Below, piece by piece: positions 27,194 to 35,924 of a stretch of DNA of 64,000 bases. The DNA is taken from positions 62,001-126,000 of the forward strand of contig DXVO01000016.1 of the NCBI GenBank assembly GCA_019417325.1. The letters are read 5' to 3'. Source of the DNA: Parabacteroides sp. Lineage in GTDB: Bacteria; Bacteroidota; Bacteroidia; Bacteroidales; Tannerellaceae. Under the pieces are notes generated by a model. It saw only the letters and a list, made by a program, of their open reading frames with translations. It was not told the origin of the DNA and did no database searches. The first letter of the stretch is position 1; every line of letters begins with the position of its first letter. Position numbers and translations under genes: made by a program.

Positions 27194-28213
27194 ATGAAAA
27201 AAAAACTGTCGGTCGTTATCCTTAACTGGAACGGAAAAAAATTAATGGAAAAATATCTTCCATCTGTACTTGCGAACACTCCCGAAGAGTGGGCACAGGT
27301 GATTGTTGCCGATAATGGCTCTACCGATGGTTCCCTCGATATGCTGAAAGAGAAGTTCCCTTCAGTCAAACTTATGGAATTCGACCGTAATTATGGCTTT
27401 GCCGGAGGTTACAATCTTGCAATGGAACAAATAGACAGCAAATATACCGTTCTCCTTAACAGTGATGTTGAAACTCCAGCCGGATGGATAGACGCCCCGA
27501 TAGCAGCACTGGAAAAGGACTCTTCCATTGCATGCGTACAGCCAAAAATCCGTTCGCTATGGGACAGGAAAAGCTTTGAATATGCAGGGGCTGCGGGTGG
27601 ATTTATAGACCACTATGGTTATCCTTATTGCCGAGGACGAGTCCTCCATATTGTTGAAAAAGATAACGGGCAGTATGATACTCCTGCAGATTTGCTCTGG
27701 GCTACCGGAGCTTGCATGTTCATCCGTACAGCCTTATATAAAGAGATGGGAGGTCTTGACGCTGAGTTTTTTGCACATCAGGAAGAGATAGACCTATGCT
27801 GGCGTTTACGTTCACGCGGATACCGGATCCTATGCACACCAGAGTCTGTGGTTTTTCATCTGGGAGGAGGAACACTTAATGCTGAAAGTCCACGCAAAAC
27901 ATTTCTGAATTTCCGGAATAACCTGTTGATGTTATATAAAAATCTACCGGATAAAGAACTAAGGCAAGCTATGCGTGCCCGTTTCATCCTGGACTATATC
28001 GCAGCAACAAAGTTTCTGTTTTGTGGACACATCTCCAATGCGAAAGCGGTATATAATGCACGGCAATCCTTCTTTAAACTCAGAGAATCTTATCTGCCGG
28101 TCCGTCAAGAAAATTTGCAGAAAGCGACCCTCAGCAATATACCGGAAATCTATCAGAAAAGCCTGATTGCCGCTTTCTACCTCAAAGGGAAAAGGAAGTT
28201 TACGGATTTATAA
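27194..28213 (+). CDS. Family 2 glycosyltransferase
   Basis: A 339-residue GT-A fold glycosyltransferase. The N-terminus LSVVILNWNGKKLMEKYLPS and VIVADNGSTDGSLDML bind the nucleotide sugar; LLNSDVETPAGW supplies the DXD-like metal site near 90; and the acceptor region FFAHQEEIDLCWRLRSRGY near 200 is typical of rhamnosyltransferase-like GT2 enzymes. No membrane segment is seen, so it works at the cytoplasmic face. It probably decorates LPS or a capsule, as suggested by the neighbouring acyltransferase. Its last 6 bp overlap the end of the opposite-strand marC gene. Confidence 0.88.
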   Translation: MKKKLSVVILNWNGKKLMEKYLPSVLANTPEEWAQVIVADNGSTDGSLDMLKEKFPSVKLMEFDRNYGFAGGYNLAMEQIDSKYTVLLNSDVETPAGWIDAPIAALEKDSSIACVQPKIRSLWDRKSFEYAGAAGGFIDHYGYPYCRGRVLHIVEKDNGQYDTPADLLWATGACMFIRTALYKEMGGLDAEFFAHQEEIDLCWRLRSRGYRILCTPESVVFHLGGGTLNAESPRKTFLNFRNNLLMLYKNLPDKELRQAMRARFILDYIAATKFLFCGHISNAKAVYNARQSFFKLRESYLPVRQENLQKATLSNIPEIYQKSLIAAFYLKGKRKFTDL

Positions 28214-28855
28214 AGCCATTGCCGATTTCAACACATCAATCATAATCGGTTTGAATCCGCTGACAAAACATTCTACGGCAATAACCATCAGAATAAGCCC
28301 CATCAAACGCATCATTACATTATTTCCTGTTTCTCCCATATAACGGTTCAAACGGGTTGATGCCCTTAATATCAAGAAGGTAATAAAATAAATCAGAGCA
28401 ATCGTCCCTATCAATATTGCTTTCTTAGCCATAGTCGTTGCATCATCCATCAACATAATAGCATTTGCAATAGCACCCGGGCCACAAAGCATCGGAATGG
28501 CAAGTGGCGTGATTGAAATATCATTCACATATCTCTTTACCTCATCTTCTTTCAGCTTAGCCTTAGAATACCGCGCCTGCAACATATCAAAGCCTATCGT
28601 AAAAATGATAATACCTCCGGCTATACGGAAGCCATTCGTCGATATTCCAAAAAACTTAAAAAGGAACTGACCGGAAAAAGTAAAAACCATCAGTGTAATA
28701 AAGGAAACAATCGTAGCTCTGCGGACAATCATATGACGCTCCTCCTCACTCATTCCATTCGTCATGGTAAGAAACACAGGCATTGTTCCCAACGGATTCG
28801 TCAAGGTAAAAAAGGAAGTAAAACATAGCAGAAAGAAAGGCAGTAGTGTATCCAT
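28208..28855 (-). CDS. MarC family integral membrane protein
   Basis: A 215-residue MarC/YhgN-type protein with about six membrane helices. TNPLGTMPVFLTMT near 20, the GxxIFTIGFDMLQ segment near 78 and IAIPMLCGPGAIANAIML-like sequence near 120 are family hallmarks. Its transport role is undetermined; despite the name it is not an established multidrug pump. It lies 62 bp downstream of the PNGase F-like gene on the same strand and could be the last gene of the hydrogenase transcript. Confidence 0.88.
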   Translation of the reverse strand: MDTLLPFFLLCFTSFFTLTNPLGTMPVFLTMTNGMSEEERHMIVRRATIVSFITLMVFTFSGQFLFKFFGISTNGFRIAGGIIIFTIGFDMLQARYSKAKLKEDEVKRYVNDISITPLAIPMLCGPGAIANAIMLMDDATTMAKKAILIGTIALIYFITFLILRASTRLNRYMGETGNNVMMRLMGLILMVIAVECFVSGFKPIMIDVLKSAMAL

Positions 28856-28917
28856 AATATTTTAATTTATAGGTTATCTATCGTAGGGACAGGTTGAACC
28901 TGCCCCTATTATGTTTA

Positions 28918-30162
28918 TCATTCATCCCAAACCAAATAAGCCGATACCAGCCAATGGTTCAGTTTATTCCCGTCTATTTCCTGGGCTTCCGGAATACTTA
29001 CAGTAAATGTATGTTTCCCCGGTTGAATATCAAAAAGATCCACTTCTTCCGGCATTACATCCGACCCCGGACACCAGTTAGAACGGGATAAATCAGATGA
29101 TCCTAACGGTTCCTCCACCATCTTCTCCGAATATCCATCCTTATCAATATAGGAAGCCAGACGTTGCCTTAACCAAACACCTGTTCCCGGATTAAAACGA
29201 CGGAAAGAAGCACAATCCGAACGCCATGGGACAAAGTTAAGAACTTCTTTTCCATCTACCGAAACAATATTCCTTTTTTGAACAAACTCATCACCTCCGG
29301 AATGTCCCCCATGTCCTGTAACGATATATTTCAACCGCACATTACGGGCACCATCCGGCACCTCAAATTCAGTAGAAACATCTTTACGTGCAAAAATATC
29401 CGGATATGTCTGTCCTTCATAATAAACCGTATTCATCAATGGCTCTACATGGCGGCGTTGCATCGGGTCGTAAGCAAGCTTCGACTCTTTGATATCAATA
29501 TTCATACTAACCACATAACCTTCTGTTGTCCAGGTATCAATAAAAACACCCACATACGCTTCCCCTTCCAACAAAGGATATAAATCCGTAATATTCTGTT
29601 CCCAGTTTACACTGTCAGCCCACTGGTCTATATAAACAGGCTTACGGTGTTTTGTCAGACTATCATTCGGAGAACTATAATGTCCAACACCAAAAGGAGT
29701 CATAAAACGCATCAGTTCCACGGTCGGTTTATAATCGGGACCCGCTATAATACCAATCATGTTTTCAAGTTTCATACTGTCCACTGCCGGGAACTGTTTT
29801 TCTCCACGGGCAATGTTCAATAAATTTATGCCTGATTCTTTTGGTAATACAAAACAGGAACCGGATTTATCCCAACGGTCGCCGTTTGATGCGAGCGTTA
29901 CCTGCAAATTAACAGATACAGTTCGTTTATAGTCCGGCAATGTTATCTTCTTCAAGATAATACGTCCGTTCATAAGATGATAAATGCTGTCCGATCCGGG
30001 AACATTATAAGCAGCCGGATACACATCCGGTGCAAAACGAACAGGCGTTTTGGCGAAAACCTGTACGGAATAATCTCCTGTCGCCGGAACTTCATGAGGA
30101 CCGCATGCCGTAAAAAGCAATGTTCCTGCCAGCGAAAAGAGTAAAACGAGTTTTTTGTTCAT
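28918..30162 (-). CDS. PNGase F-like peptide-N-glycosidase lipoprotein
   Basis: A 414-residue lipoprotein (lipobox LFTAC) resembling peptide:N-glycosidase F, which removes whole N-glycans from glycoproteins. The order of motifs is that of the known enzyme: NGDRWDKSGS near 94-101 (Asp98 in place of catalytic Asp60), RFMTPFGVG near 152, FIDTWTTEG near 207 (Asp209 where PNGase F has Glu118), GHGGHSGGDEF near 283-293 (Glu292 in place of catalytic Glu206), and SRSNWCPG near 363. Two catalytic acids are kept and the third is a Glu-to-Asp change. Probably surface or periplasmic, on host N-glycoproteins (inference). It starts only 6 bp after a hydrogenase gene. Confidence 0.75.
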   Translation of the reverse strand: MNKKLVLLFSLAGTLLFTACGPHEVPATGDYSVQVFAKTPVRFAPDVYPAAYNVPGSDSIYHLMNGRIILKKITLPDYKRTVSVNLQVTLASNGDRWDKSGSCFVLPKESGINLLNIARGEKQFPAVDSMKLENMIGIIAGPDYKPTVELMRFMTPFGVGHYSSPNDSLTKHRKPVYIDQWADSVNWEQNITDLYPLLEGEAYVGVFIDTWTTEGYVVSMNIDIKESKLAYDPMQRRHVEPLMNTVYYEGQTYPDIFARKDVSTEFEVPDGARNVRLKYIVTGHGGHSGGDEFVQKRNIVSVDGKEVLNFVPWRSDCASFRRFNPGTGVWLRQRLASYIDKDGYSEKMVEEPLGSSDLSRSNWCPGSDVMPEEVDLFDIQPGKHTFTVSIPEAQEIDGNKLNHWLVSAYLVWDE

Positions 30163-30168
30163 TTATGT

Positions 30169-31611
30169 TTAGAATTTAGTAAGTTCCTTTATCAGCTGTT
30201 GCTGACTGGTTGCTTTATCGCCATGAATACACGGACCGGTAACACATCCGCCTTCACATGCCATAACTTCGATAAATTGTGCCGGTGCTTTACCCGTCTT
30301 TGCATAAGCACGCAACAGAGCCACATTTTTCTTAGTCAGATTCGCCACTTGTATAGCTTTAACATCCTCAGCCTCATCCTTCAAATAAACCTTTACAGCA
30401 TTGATCACACCGCCACTCTGAGCAAAGCCATGTGCTTCACGTACGGCATTGAATAAAACAGAGAAAGGTTGCGCTTCTTCCATCTTAATGCCTAACCCAT
30501 CCAATACGGAGCCGACTTCTTCAAATGTCATGGTAAAATCTACGGCAGGGTCCATTTTAACTTCTTTACGCTTAGCTACACACGGACCGATAAAGACGAT
30601 TTGGGCATCCGGATATTTCTCTTTAACAATCCGTGCCGTATAATACATCGGCGAACCGGTTGTTGAAATATACTTTTTCAAATCCGGTATATGCTTTTCT
30701 GCCAACTGGATATAGGAAGGACAACAACTCGTTGTCATAAAAGGCTGACCTTCCGCCAATTTTTCTTTTAACTCTTCCGCTTCATGCTGAGTTGTAGTCA
30801 TAGCTCCCTGGGCAACCTCTACCACTTCAAGGAAACCCATTTCCTTAATCGCCCCGTATACATTTTCCACAGGAGCTTTAAACTGGGCTAAAATGGAGGG
30901 AGCAACGATTGCAACCATCGGTTCCTTATTTCGCAACCGTTGAAGAATGTCAAACACTTGGGAGATTTCGAAAATAGCACCAAACGGACATGCATTTATA
31001 CATTTTCCACAATAGATACACTTTTTCTCATCGATATGCTCCACACCATATTCATCTTTACTGATTGCCTTCACCGGACAAACTTCCTCACAAGGAATCG
31101 GAATGTATACAATCGCATGATAAGGACAATTCTGATGGCATTTACCACAACTGATACAAGTATCATGATCTATTTCCGCCTGTCCGTTCTTTTTGAAACG
31201 GATAGCATCTTTCGGACAGTTCATATAGCAACTGCGGGCTACACATCCACGACATAAATTAGTAATTTCATAGTTTACTGATACGCAAGAAGAACACGCT
31301 TCATCAACCACGCACATCAGGTTGTCTTTCTTATTTTCAGAACGTAGTAATGCCTGTTTGGCATATTCGGACAAAGGGGTCAATTCATCCACCTCATCTT
31401 GCATATCAAACCCTAATAATGGCAAAGTTTTATACTTCCATACTGCTCGCTCCTTGTGAATGCAACAACGACCTATTACCTTTGATTTTCTGGGACTTAA
31501 TTCTATTGGCAAACGATCTATTTCCCCTAAAAGGCGGTTTTCTTTCCAAAGTTTTACTAACTTCGCCAACAAACCGTGGCGAACAATCATTACGTTATTG
31601 GTAAATGCCAT
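30169..31611 (-). CDS. Monomeric [FeFe] hydrogenase (group B-like)
   Basis: A 480-residue iron-only hydrogenase. N-terminal iron-sulfur sites include CRGCVARSCYMNCP, CISCGKCHQNCP and CIYCGKCINACP. The H-cluster motifs follow: MTTSCCPSY, FIGPCVAKRKE and VMACEGGCVTGPC. The last two differ from the classic group A forms (MPCxxKxxE, GGCxxGGGQP) and fit group B, reported to be a fermentative hydrogen producer in gut Bacteroidetes. It probably reoxidises ferredoxin. Maturation genes hydEFG are not in the window. The frame opens at 31650, inside the promoter box, so ATG 31611 is used. Confidence 0.88.
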   Translation of the reverse strand: MAFTNNVMIVRHGLLAKLVKLWKENRLLGEIDRLPIELSPRKSKVIGRCCIHKERAVWKYKTLPLLGFDMQDEVDELTPLSEYAKQALLRSENKKDNLMCVVDEACSSCVSVNYEITNLCRGCVARSCYMNCPKDAIRFKKNGQAEIDHDTCISCGKCHQNCPYHAIVYIPIPCEEVCPVKAISKDEYGVEHIDEKKCIYCGKCINACPFGAIFEISQVFDILQRLRNKEPMVAIVAPSILAQFKAPVENVYGAIKEMGFLEVVEVAQGAMTTTQHEAEELKEKLAEGQPFMTTSCCPSYIQLAEKHIPDLKKYISTTGSPMYYTARIVKEKYPDAQIVFIGPCVAKRKEVKMDPAVDFTMTFEEVGSVLDGLGIKMEEAQPFSVLFNAVREAHGFAQSGGVINAVKVYLKDEAEDVKAIQVANLTKKNVALLRAYAKTGKAPAQFIEVMACEGGCVTGPCIHGDKATSQQQLIKELTKF

Positions 31612-31649
31612 GTATTTATAATTATTTGTGCTAACTATTATAAAAGCCA

Positions 31650-31657
31650 CAAAGATA
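31650..31657 (-). promoter_or_regulatory. Promoter -7 box (TATCTTTG) of the hydrogenase transcript
   Basis: Minus-strand exact match to TAnnTTTG, about 38 bp before the ATG at 31611. It decides the start, because the longer frame would begin within this box. Confidence 0.6.
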
Positions 31658-31814
31658 GAGAAATCCCTTCATATATACTAATACCGACAAACTGAAGTAA
31701 ACCGACTGATTCCACGAGCAAATATCCCCCTGTCCGATTATTAAGCCGGAGGTTATAAATCCCTCTTTATTACATTAATATAATCTAAATTAAATTCGCA
31801 TTAATAAGTTATGC

Positions 31815-31822
31815 TATCTTTG
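31815..31822 (+). promoter_or_regulatory. Promoter -7 box (TATCTTTG) upstream of lpxK
   Basis: Exact TAnnTTTG match. It lies 29 bp before a 64-codon frame and 224 bp before lpxK, so lpxK seems to be expressed from a promoter that once served another gene. Confidence 0.55.
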
Positions 31823-31851
31823 TAGTCTGAATAAAGTTCTTCGCTCAAATT

Positions 31852-32046
31852 ATGAAACATTTTTTTAAAATAATGTTTGCTTCGGTACTGGATGGGGGTA
31901 TAGCTGTGAGATTGGATATTACCGCTTTCATTTTCATGCAGATAGGTATTGCCGATACAAAGGGAAGTACGCTAAAATATACAATCAACCCTCAATATCT
32001 ATCTACCCGTTTCATAAGCATACAATATAAAACCCTTATAAATTAG
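31852..32046 (+). pseudogene. 64-codon leader ORF, possible relic of sppA
   Basis: The first 13 residues (MKHFFKIMFASVL) resemble the N-terminus of Bacteroidetes signal peptide peptidase SppA, which from memory usually sits just before lpxK. The following 51 codons show no likeness to SppA or any family I know. The frame has its own promoter and its stop codon directly abuts the lpxK ATG. Either sppA was deleted here leaving its start, or this is a short leader peptide coupled to lpxK translation. The identification rests on one short match. Confidence 0.35.
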
Positions 32047-33156
32047 ATGCCAATGAGCAATGAAGTTAAAATAAATTCATGGTTGATACCGTTTACATGG
32101 TTATACGGAATCTGCATACAAATACGAAATCAACTTTTTAACTGGGGGATACTCCCTTCCGAGCAATATGCTGTTCCAATTATCTGTGTCGGAAACCTTG
32201 CTGTGGGAGGAACAGGAAAAACGCCACATACGGAATACCTGATTCGTTTATTGAAAAAACAGTATCGTATAGCTGTGCTCAGTCGTGGATATAAGCGAAA
32301 AACTTCAGGATTTATTTTAGCGGATGCACAAAGTACAAGCCAGGACATCGGAGACGAGCCTTATCAGATGAAAAGTAAATTTCCGGAAATACTGGTGGCA
32401 GTGGATAGCAATCGTCGCAGAGGTATCAGAAATTTATTAGACTTGCCCCAGGACATAAAACCGGAAATCATTTTATTGGATGATGCTTTCCAGCATCGTT
32501 ATGTAACTCCGTCACTGTCGATCATCCTGACAGATTTCCATCGCCTTTTTTATTACGATAAACTTATGCCTGCCGGACGATTACGGGAACAGATAAGTGG
32601 CATACAACGTGCAGACATTGTTGTCGTAACCAAATGCGAAAAAGAAATGAAACCTATCGAGTTCCGTATTATCGAAAAGAATATGAAACTTCAGGCAAAC
32701 CAGCAACTGTTCTTTACAGGAATCTCCTATGGAGAAATTGAGCCGGTATTCCCGGATATTGCCCGTCCGCTCACACACAAAGAGATAGGAAAAGAGGACG
32801 ACATACTACTTATATCCGGTATAGCCTTCCCTGTCCATTTCATTCATGAAGCACAGAAATATTCCAACAAGACACATATTGCGACTTTTCCGGATCATCA
32901 TATTTTCAATAAATCCGATATTAAAAAATTAGATATGGTTTATGAGCAAATGGAATCGCCAGGTAAGCTGATTCTTGTCACGGAAAAAGATGCGGCACGA
33001 CTAAAAAGCACACCGTTTATCCCGGAGGGATGGAAACGTTCTTTATATTACTTGCCCATCGCTATCGAATTTTATACGGAGAATAATTTTGACGAATTAA
33101 TTAAAAGACATATAATCAACGTACAAAAAACAGCATTATACACAAATACAAAATGA
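32047..33156 (+). CDS. lpxK: Tetraacyldisaccharide 4'-kinase
   Basis: A 369-residue inner-membrane kinase that phosphorylates the 4' position of the lipid A precursor disaccharide. An N-terminal hydrophobic helix (about 12-28) is followed by the Walker A-like loop VGNLAVGGTGKTPH near 47, LSRGYKRKT near 77, ILLDDAFQHRYV near 141 and the LMPAGRLRE segment near 172. It overlaps thiL by 4 bp (ATGA), a sign of coupled translation. ATG 32053 is an alternative start. In related genomes I recall a nucleoside phosphorylase gene between lpxK and thiL; it is absent here. Confidence 0.92.
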   Translation: MPMSNEVKINSWLIPFTWLYGICIQIRNQLFNWGILPSEQYAVPIICVGNLAVGGTGKTPHTEYLIRLLKKQYRIAVLSRGYKRKTSGFILADAQSTSQDIGDEPYQMKSKFPEILVAVDSNRRRGIRNLLDLPQDIKPEIILLDDAFQHRYVTPSLSIILTDFHRLFYYDKLMPAGRLREQISGIQRADIVVVTKCEKEMKPIEFRIIEKNMKLQANQQLFFTGISYGEIEPVFPDIARPLTHKEIGKEDDILLISGIAFPVHFIHEAQKYSNKTHIATFPDHHIFNKSDIKKLDMVYEQMESPGKLILVTEKDAARLKSTPFIPEGWKRSLYYLPIAIEFYTENNFDELIKRHIINVQKTALYTNTK

Positions 33157-34184
33157 GTAACAGAACAGAAATAGCAACTTTAGGCGAGTTTGGTTTAATC
33201 CGCCACCTGACAGACAAAATTGAATTGAAGAATGCAAGTACAATCAAGGGAATAGGCGACGATGCGGCTGTTCTCTCTTATGAAGACAAACAAGTGCTTG
33301 TAACTACCGATTTGCTACTGGAAGGTATCCATTTTGACCTTACCTATGTCCCGATGAAACATTTGGGATACAAATCCGCTGTAGTAAACTTCTCCGATAT
33401 TTATGCAATGAACGGACTGCCTAAACAAATCACGGTATCTATCGGTATTTCCAAACGTTTTTCGGTGGAAGACCTGGATGAATTTTATGCTGGAGTCAAG
33501 CTGGCTTGCGAGGTTTATGGAGTTGATTTGGTTGGAGGGGATACTTCTGCTTCATTAACAGGCTTGTGTATCAGTATCACTTGTATCGGAGAAGGGGAAA
33601 AAGGCAAAGTTGTATTCCGCAGTGGAGCAAAAGACACCGACTTAATCTGTATTTCCGGAGATTTGGGTGCAGCCTATATGGGCTTACAACTGCTGGAACG
33701 GGAAAAAAGAGTTTTTAAAGGAGAAAAAGATTTCACTCCTGATTTTTCCGGTAAAGAATATTTATTGGAACGCCAGTTGAAACCGGAAGCACGTAAAGAC
33801 ATCATAGAATTATTACATAATGCAGGAGTTGTTCCAACAGCCATGATGGATATTTCGGACGGTCTTTCTTCCGAACTACTCCATATTTCCAAAGAAAGTA
33901 ATGTCGGTTGCCGGGTTTATGAAGATCGTATACCTATCGATTATCAAACGGCTATCATGGCTGAACAATTTAACATGAGTCTTGTCACTGCTGCATTAAA
34001 TGGTGGTGAAGATTACGAATTACTCTTTACTGTCCCTCTGACTGACCATGACAAAGTGTCTGAAATGAAAGGAGTTAAAGTCATCGGTCACATTACGAAA
34101 CCCGAACTTGGTAATTATTTAGTTGGTCGTGATGGTGGCGAAGTGGAACTGAAAGCCCAAGGCTGGAACTCCCTGAATGATTAA
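33153..34184 (+). CDS. thiL: Thiamine-monophosphate kinase
   Basis: A 343-residue ATP-dependent enzyme that makes thiamine diphosphate from thiamine monophosphate. It shows GEFGLIRHL near the start, the metal-binding GIGDDAAVL near 34, TTDLLLEGIHFDL near 52, VGGDTSAS near 127, DISDGLSSEL near 233 and GGEDYELLFT near 285, all ThiL hallmarks of the PurM-like fold. It follows lpxK with a 4-bp overlap. The pairing with lipid A synthesis is conserved in Bacteroidales but has no obvious metabolic meaning. Confidence 0.93.
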   Translation: MSNRTEIATLGEFGLIRHLTDKIELKNASTIKGIGDDAAVLSYEDKQVLVTTDLLLEGIHFDLTYVPMKHLGYKSAVVNFSDIYAMNGLPKQITVSIGISKRFSVEDLDEFYAGVKLACEVYGVDLVGGDTSASLTGLCISITCIGEGEKGKVVFRSGAKDTDLICISGDLGAAYMGLQLLEREKRVFKGEKDFTPDFSGKEYLLERQLKPEARKDIIELLHNAGVVPTAMMDISDGLSSELLHISKESNVGCRVYEDRIPIDYQTAIMAEQFNMSLVTAALNGGEDYELLFTVPLTDHDKVSEMKGVKVIGHITKPELGNYLVGRDGGEVELKAQGWNSLND

Positions 34185-34210
34185 TATTTTAAGTTTTTTC
34201 TTTCAATCTA

Positions 34211-34240
34211 TTGCAAAAACAAAAAAAGTCTCTATCTTTG
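34211..34240 (+). promoter_or_regulatory. Promoter of tRNA-Phe
   Basis: TTG at 34211-34213, 19 bp spacing, and TATCTTTG at 34233-34240 reproduce both parts of the Bacteroidetes promoter, the clearest example in the window. Confidence 0.7.
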
Positions 34241-34259
34241 CACCCGTTAAACAAAACAA

Positions 34260-34332
34260 GGTGCCATAGCTCAGTTGGTAGAGCAAAGGACTGAAAATCC
34301 TTGTGTCCCCGGTTCGATTCCTGGTGGCACCA
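34260..34332 (+). tRNA. tRNA-Phe (anticodon GAA)
   Basis: The acceptor stem GGTGCCA (34260-34266) pairs with TGGCACC (34325-34331), followed by discriminator A. The D arm is AGCTCAGTTGGTAGAGC, the anticodon stem AAGGA/TCCTT encloses CTGAAAA with anticodon GAA, and the T arm has the GGTTCGATTCC core with one C-T mismatch in its stem. The 3' CCA is not encoded, as is usual in this phylum. Confidence 0.95.
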
Positions 34333-34341
34333 CAAAAAATC

Positions 34342-34372
34342 AAGCAGTTATCTTATGATGACTGCTTTTTTT
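34342..34372 (+). terminator. Intrinsic terminator of tRNA-Phe
   Basis: AAGCAGTTATC (34342-34352) pairs with GATGACTGCTT (34357-34367), one G-U pair, loop TTAT, followed by a T-run to 34372. It begins 10 bp after the tRNA. Confidence 0.8.
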
Positions 34373-34452
34373 ATGCCTATTTTGTTATTTTGATCCGGTA
34401 TTCATGCTTGAGACAAACATATTCACTTAGTAGTAAGTAAAAGAAAAAATAA

Positions 34453-34460
34453 TATATTTG
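34453..34460 (+). promoter_or_regulatory. Promoter -7 box (TATATTTG) of the DUF3795 gene
   Basis: Exact TAnnTTTG match 30 bp before ATG 34490. The GTG at 34460 overlaps the box and cannot be the start. Confidence 0.6.
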
Positions 34461-34489
34461 TGAAACAAATTATTTCAACTACTACTTCT

Positions 34490-34941
34490 ATGGATTATGA
34501 ATTTATAAAATCAAGACTCTCGCCTTGCGGATTACATTGTGGAAAATGTTTTGCTTTTGCAGACGGAGACATTATCCATTTAAGTCAAAAATTAAAAGAT
34601 TCATTAGGAAAATTCGACATTTATGCAGAACGTTTTGTTTCACTATTAAACGAACCTGTTTTTGCTAACTATCCTTCATTCAAATTGTTGTTAAACCATT
34701 TTTCCATACCTAAGTGCAAAGGTTGTAGAAATGAAAAATGTATATTATTCAAAAACTGTAAAGTAAGAGAGTGTAGTGAAGAAAAAAAATTGATTTCTGT
34801 TTCCAATGTGATAAATTTCCATGTAATGAAACCGGATTTGACGAACATTTAGAAAAACGCTCCGTTGATATTAATAATAGAATGAAAAAAATCGGTGTCA
34901 AGGCCTATTACAACGAAATCAAAGATAAAACAAGATATTAA
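34490..34941 (+). CDS. DUF3795 cysteine-rich protein, split by a -1 frameshift
   Basis: The first part carries the DUF3795 opening CGLHCGKC and further Cys pairs (CKGCRNEKC, FKNCKVREC), likely metal or cluster ligands. Frame 0 stops at 34852 after unrelated residues. Shifting -1 at a run of eight A (34782-34789) restores the family's end, IDFCFQCDKFPCNETGF and on to KTRY, stopping at 34941, giving about 150 residues. The shift falls exactly where A AAA AAA (34783-34789) is read in frame 0, a classic slippery heptamer. It may be programmed frameshifting, a real mutation, or a homopolymer read error. The function is unknown. Confidence 0.65.
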
Positions 34942-34957
34942 CAGTAGTTTTCTTTTC

Positions 34958-34995
34958 AGAGGCAACCTTAAACAGAGGATGCTGCCTCTTTCAAT
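34958..34995 (+). terminator. Possible terminator of the DUF3795 gene inside the panE-like 3' end
   Basis: AGAGGCA (34958-34964) pairs with TGCCTCT (34983-34989), loop 18 nt, followed by TTCAATTTT. It overlaps the last codons of the convergent reductase gene. Confidence 0.35.
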
Positions 34996-35924
34996 TTTAT
35001 CAAATTAGGAGTAACTACGCCATATTTTACCCCATAAGCAATCAGATCTTCAACCATTTGCCGAACCTCTTCGGGAGAATGTTTCACATGACCGTCAAAC
35101 ATGAATTGCAGAGCTTCATTGCTGTATATCTTCTTCGCAATTGGAACACTGAAGAACAAAGGTAACTGATATAATTTATTTGCCTTCTCCACTTTTGCAT
35201 CATATCCTCGTTTCAAACAAATAGAAAAGCCTTCACGGATGGCCCGGATAGTTGTTCGGAGAATAGAGGAATCATTCACAAATTTAGTTGCACTACCAGC
35301 ACTTAAAATTCCGGCAGTCAATCCGGCGGCGGCAGCGTAGTGGGTAATAATCCACAGTAATATCTGCCGGGAGGCAACAGGCTTCAGAGATGCACCCTCC
35401 AGAGCCTGTACGATTTTCCGTACACGGGGAGTTATCGCTCCATTCACCTCACCAATAGGAGTATGAGAATATTTCATTCCCGAGATAACACAATATATAC
35501 CGTCCGCTTCTCTCCCACCTCCAACCATAAACGGGAAACCAAAGAAATACTGTTCAGGCTTCAAAAAACAGGCAATTTCATCAAAACAATCCCAATTATT
35601 CTGAAAGAACAACACATGCGCTTTACCTGCCGATGTTCCTAAAACCAGTAATACGTCTGGAAGTTGTATCTTATTGGTTGCAACAATAATGTATTCAAAG
35701 TCATTTTGTGTATCCAGTTCATCAATCACATGAGGACGAAAGACCGTATCAACCGTTTTCTTCCTACCATTCCTGAAATCCTGACAAACAAGATGAATGC
35801 CCTGTTCTTCAATCTGTAACTTTTGGCCCTTCCGGACAAACACCGTTATATCATGTCCAGCTTCCGCCAGTTGCCAACCATACGTGCTGCCGATAATCCC
35901 TGCACCATAAATCAATATTTTCAT
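34968..35924 (-). CDS. Ketopantoate reductase (PanE/ApbA) family protein
   Basis: A 318-residue NADPH-dependent reductase. The Rossmann motif ILIYGAGIIGSTYGWQLAEAGH opens the protein, FVRKGQKLQ follows, and the middle region YIIVATNKIQLPDVL and FFQNNWDCFDE resembles PanE. The C-terminal helical domain includes LLWIITHYAAAAGLTAGIL. The key Lys/Glu residues are not clear enough to claim pantoate synthesis, and the gene overlaps an AraC regulator by 4 bp, which suggests a specialised reductase controlled by that regulator rather than housekeeping panE. Confidence 0.75.
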   Translation of the reverse strand: MKILIYGAGIIGSTYGWQLAEAGHDITVFVRKGQKLQIEEQGIHLVCQDFRNGRKKTVDTVFRPHVIDELDTQNDFEYIIVATNKIQLPDVLLVLGTSAGKAHVLFFQNNWDCFDEIACFLKPEQYFFGFPFMVGGGREADGIYCVISGMKYSHTPIGEVNGAITPRVRKIVQALEGASLKPVASRQILLWIITHYAAAAGLTAGILSAGSATKFVNDSSILRTTIRAIREGFSICLKRGYDAKVEKANKLYQLPLFFSVPIAKKIYSNEALQFMFDGHVKHSPEEVRQMVEDLIAYGVKYGVVTPNLIKLKEAASSV

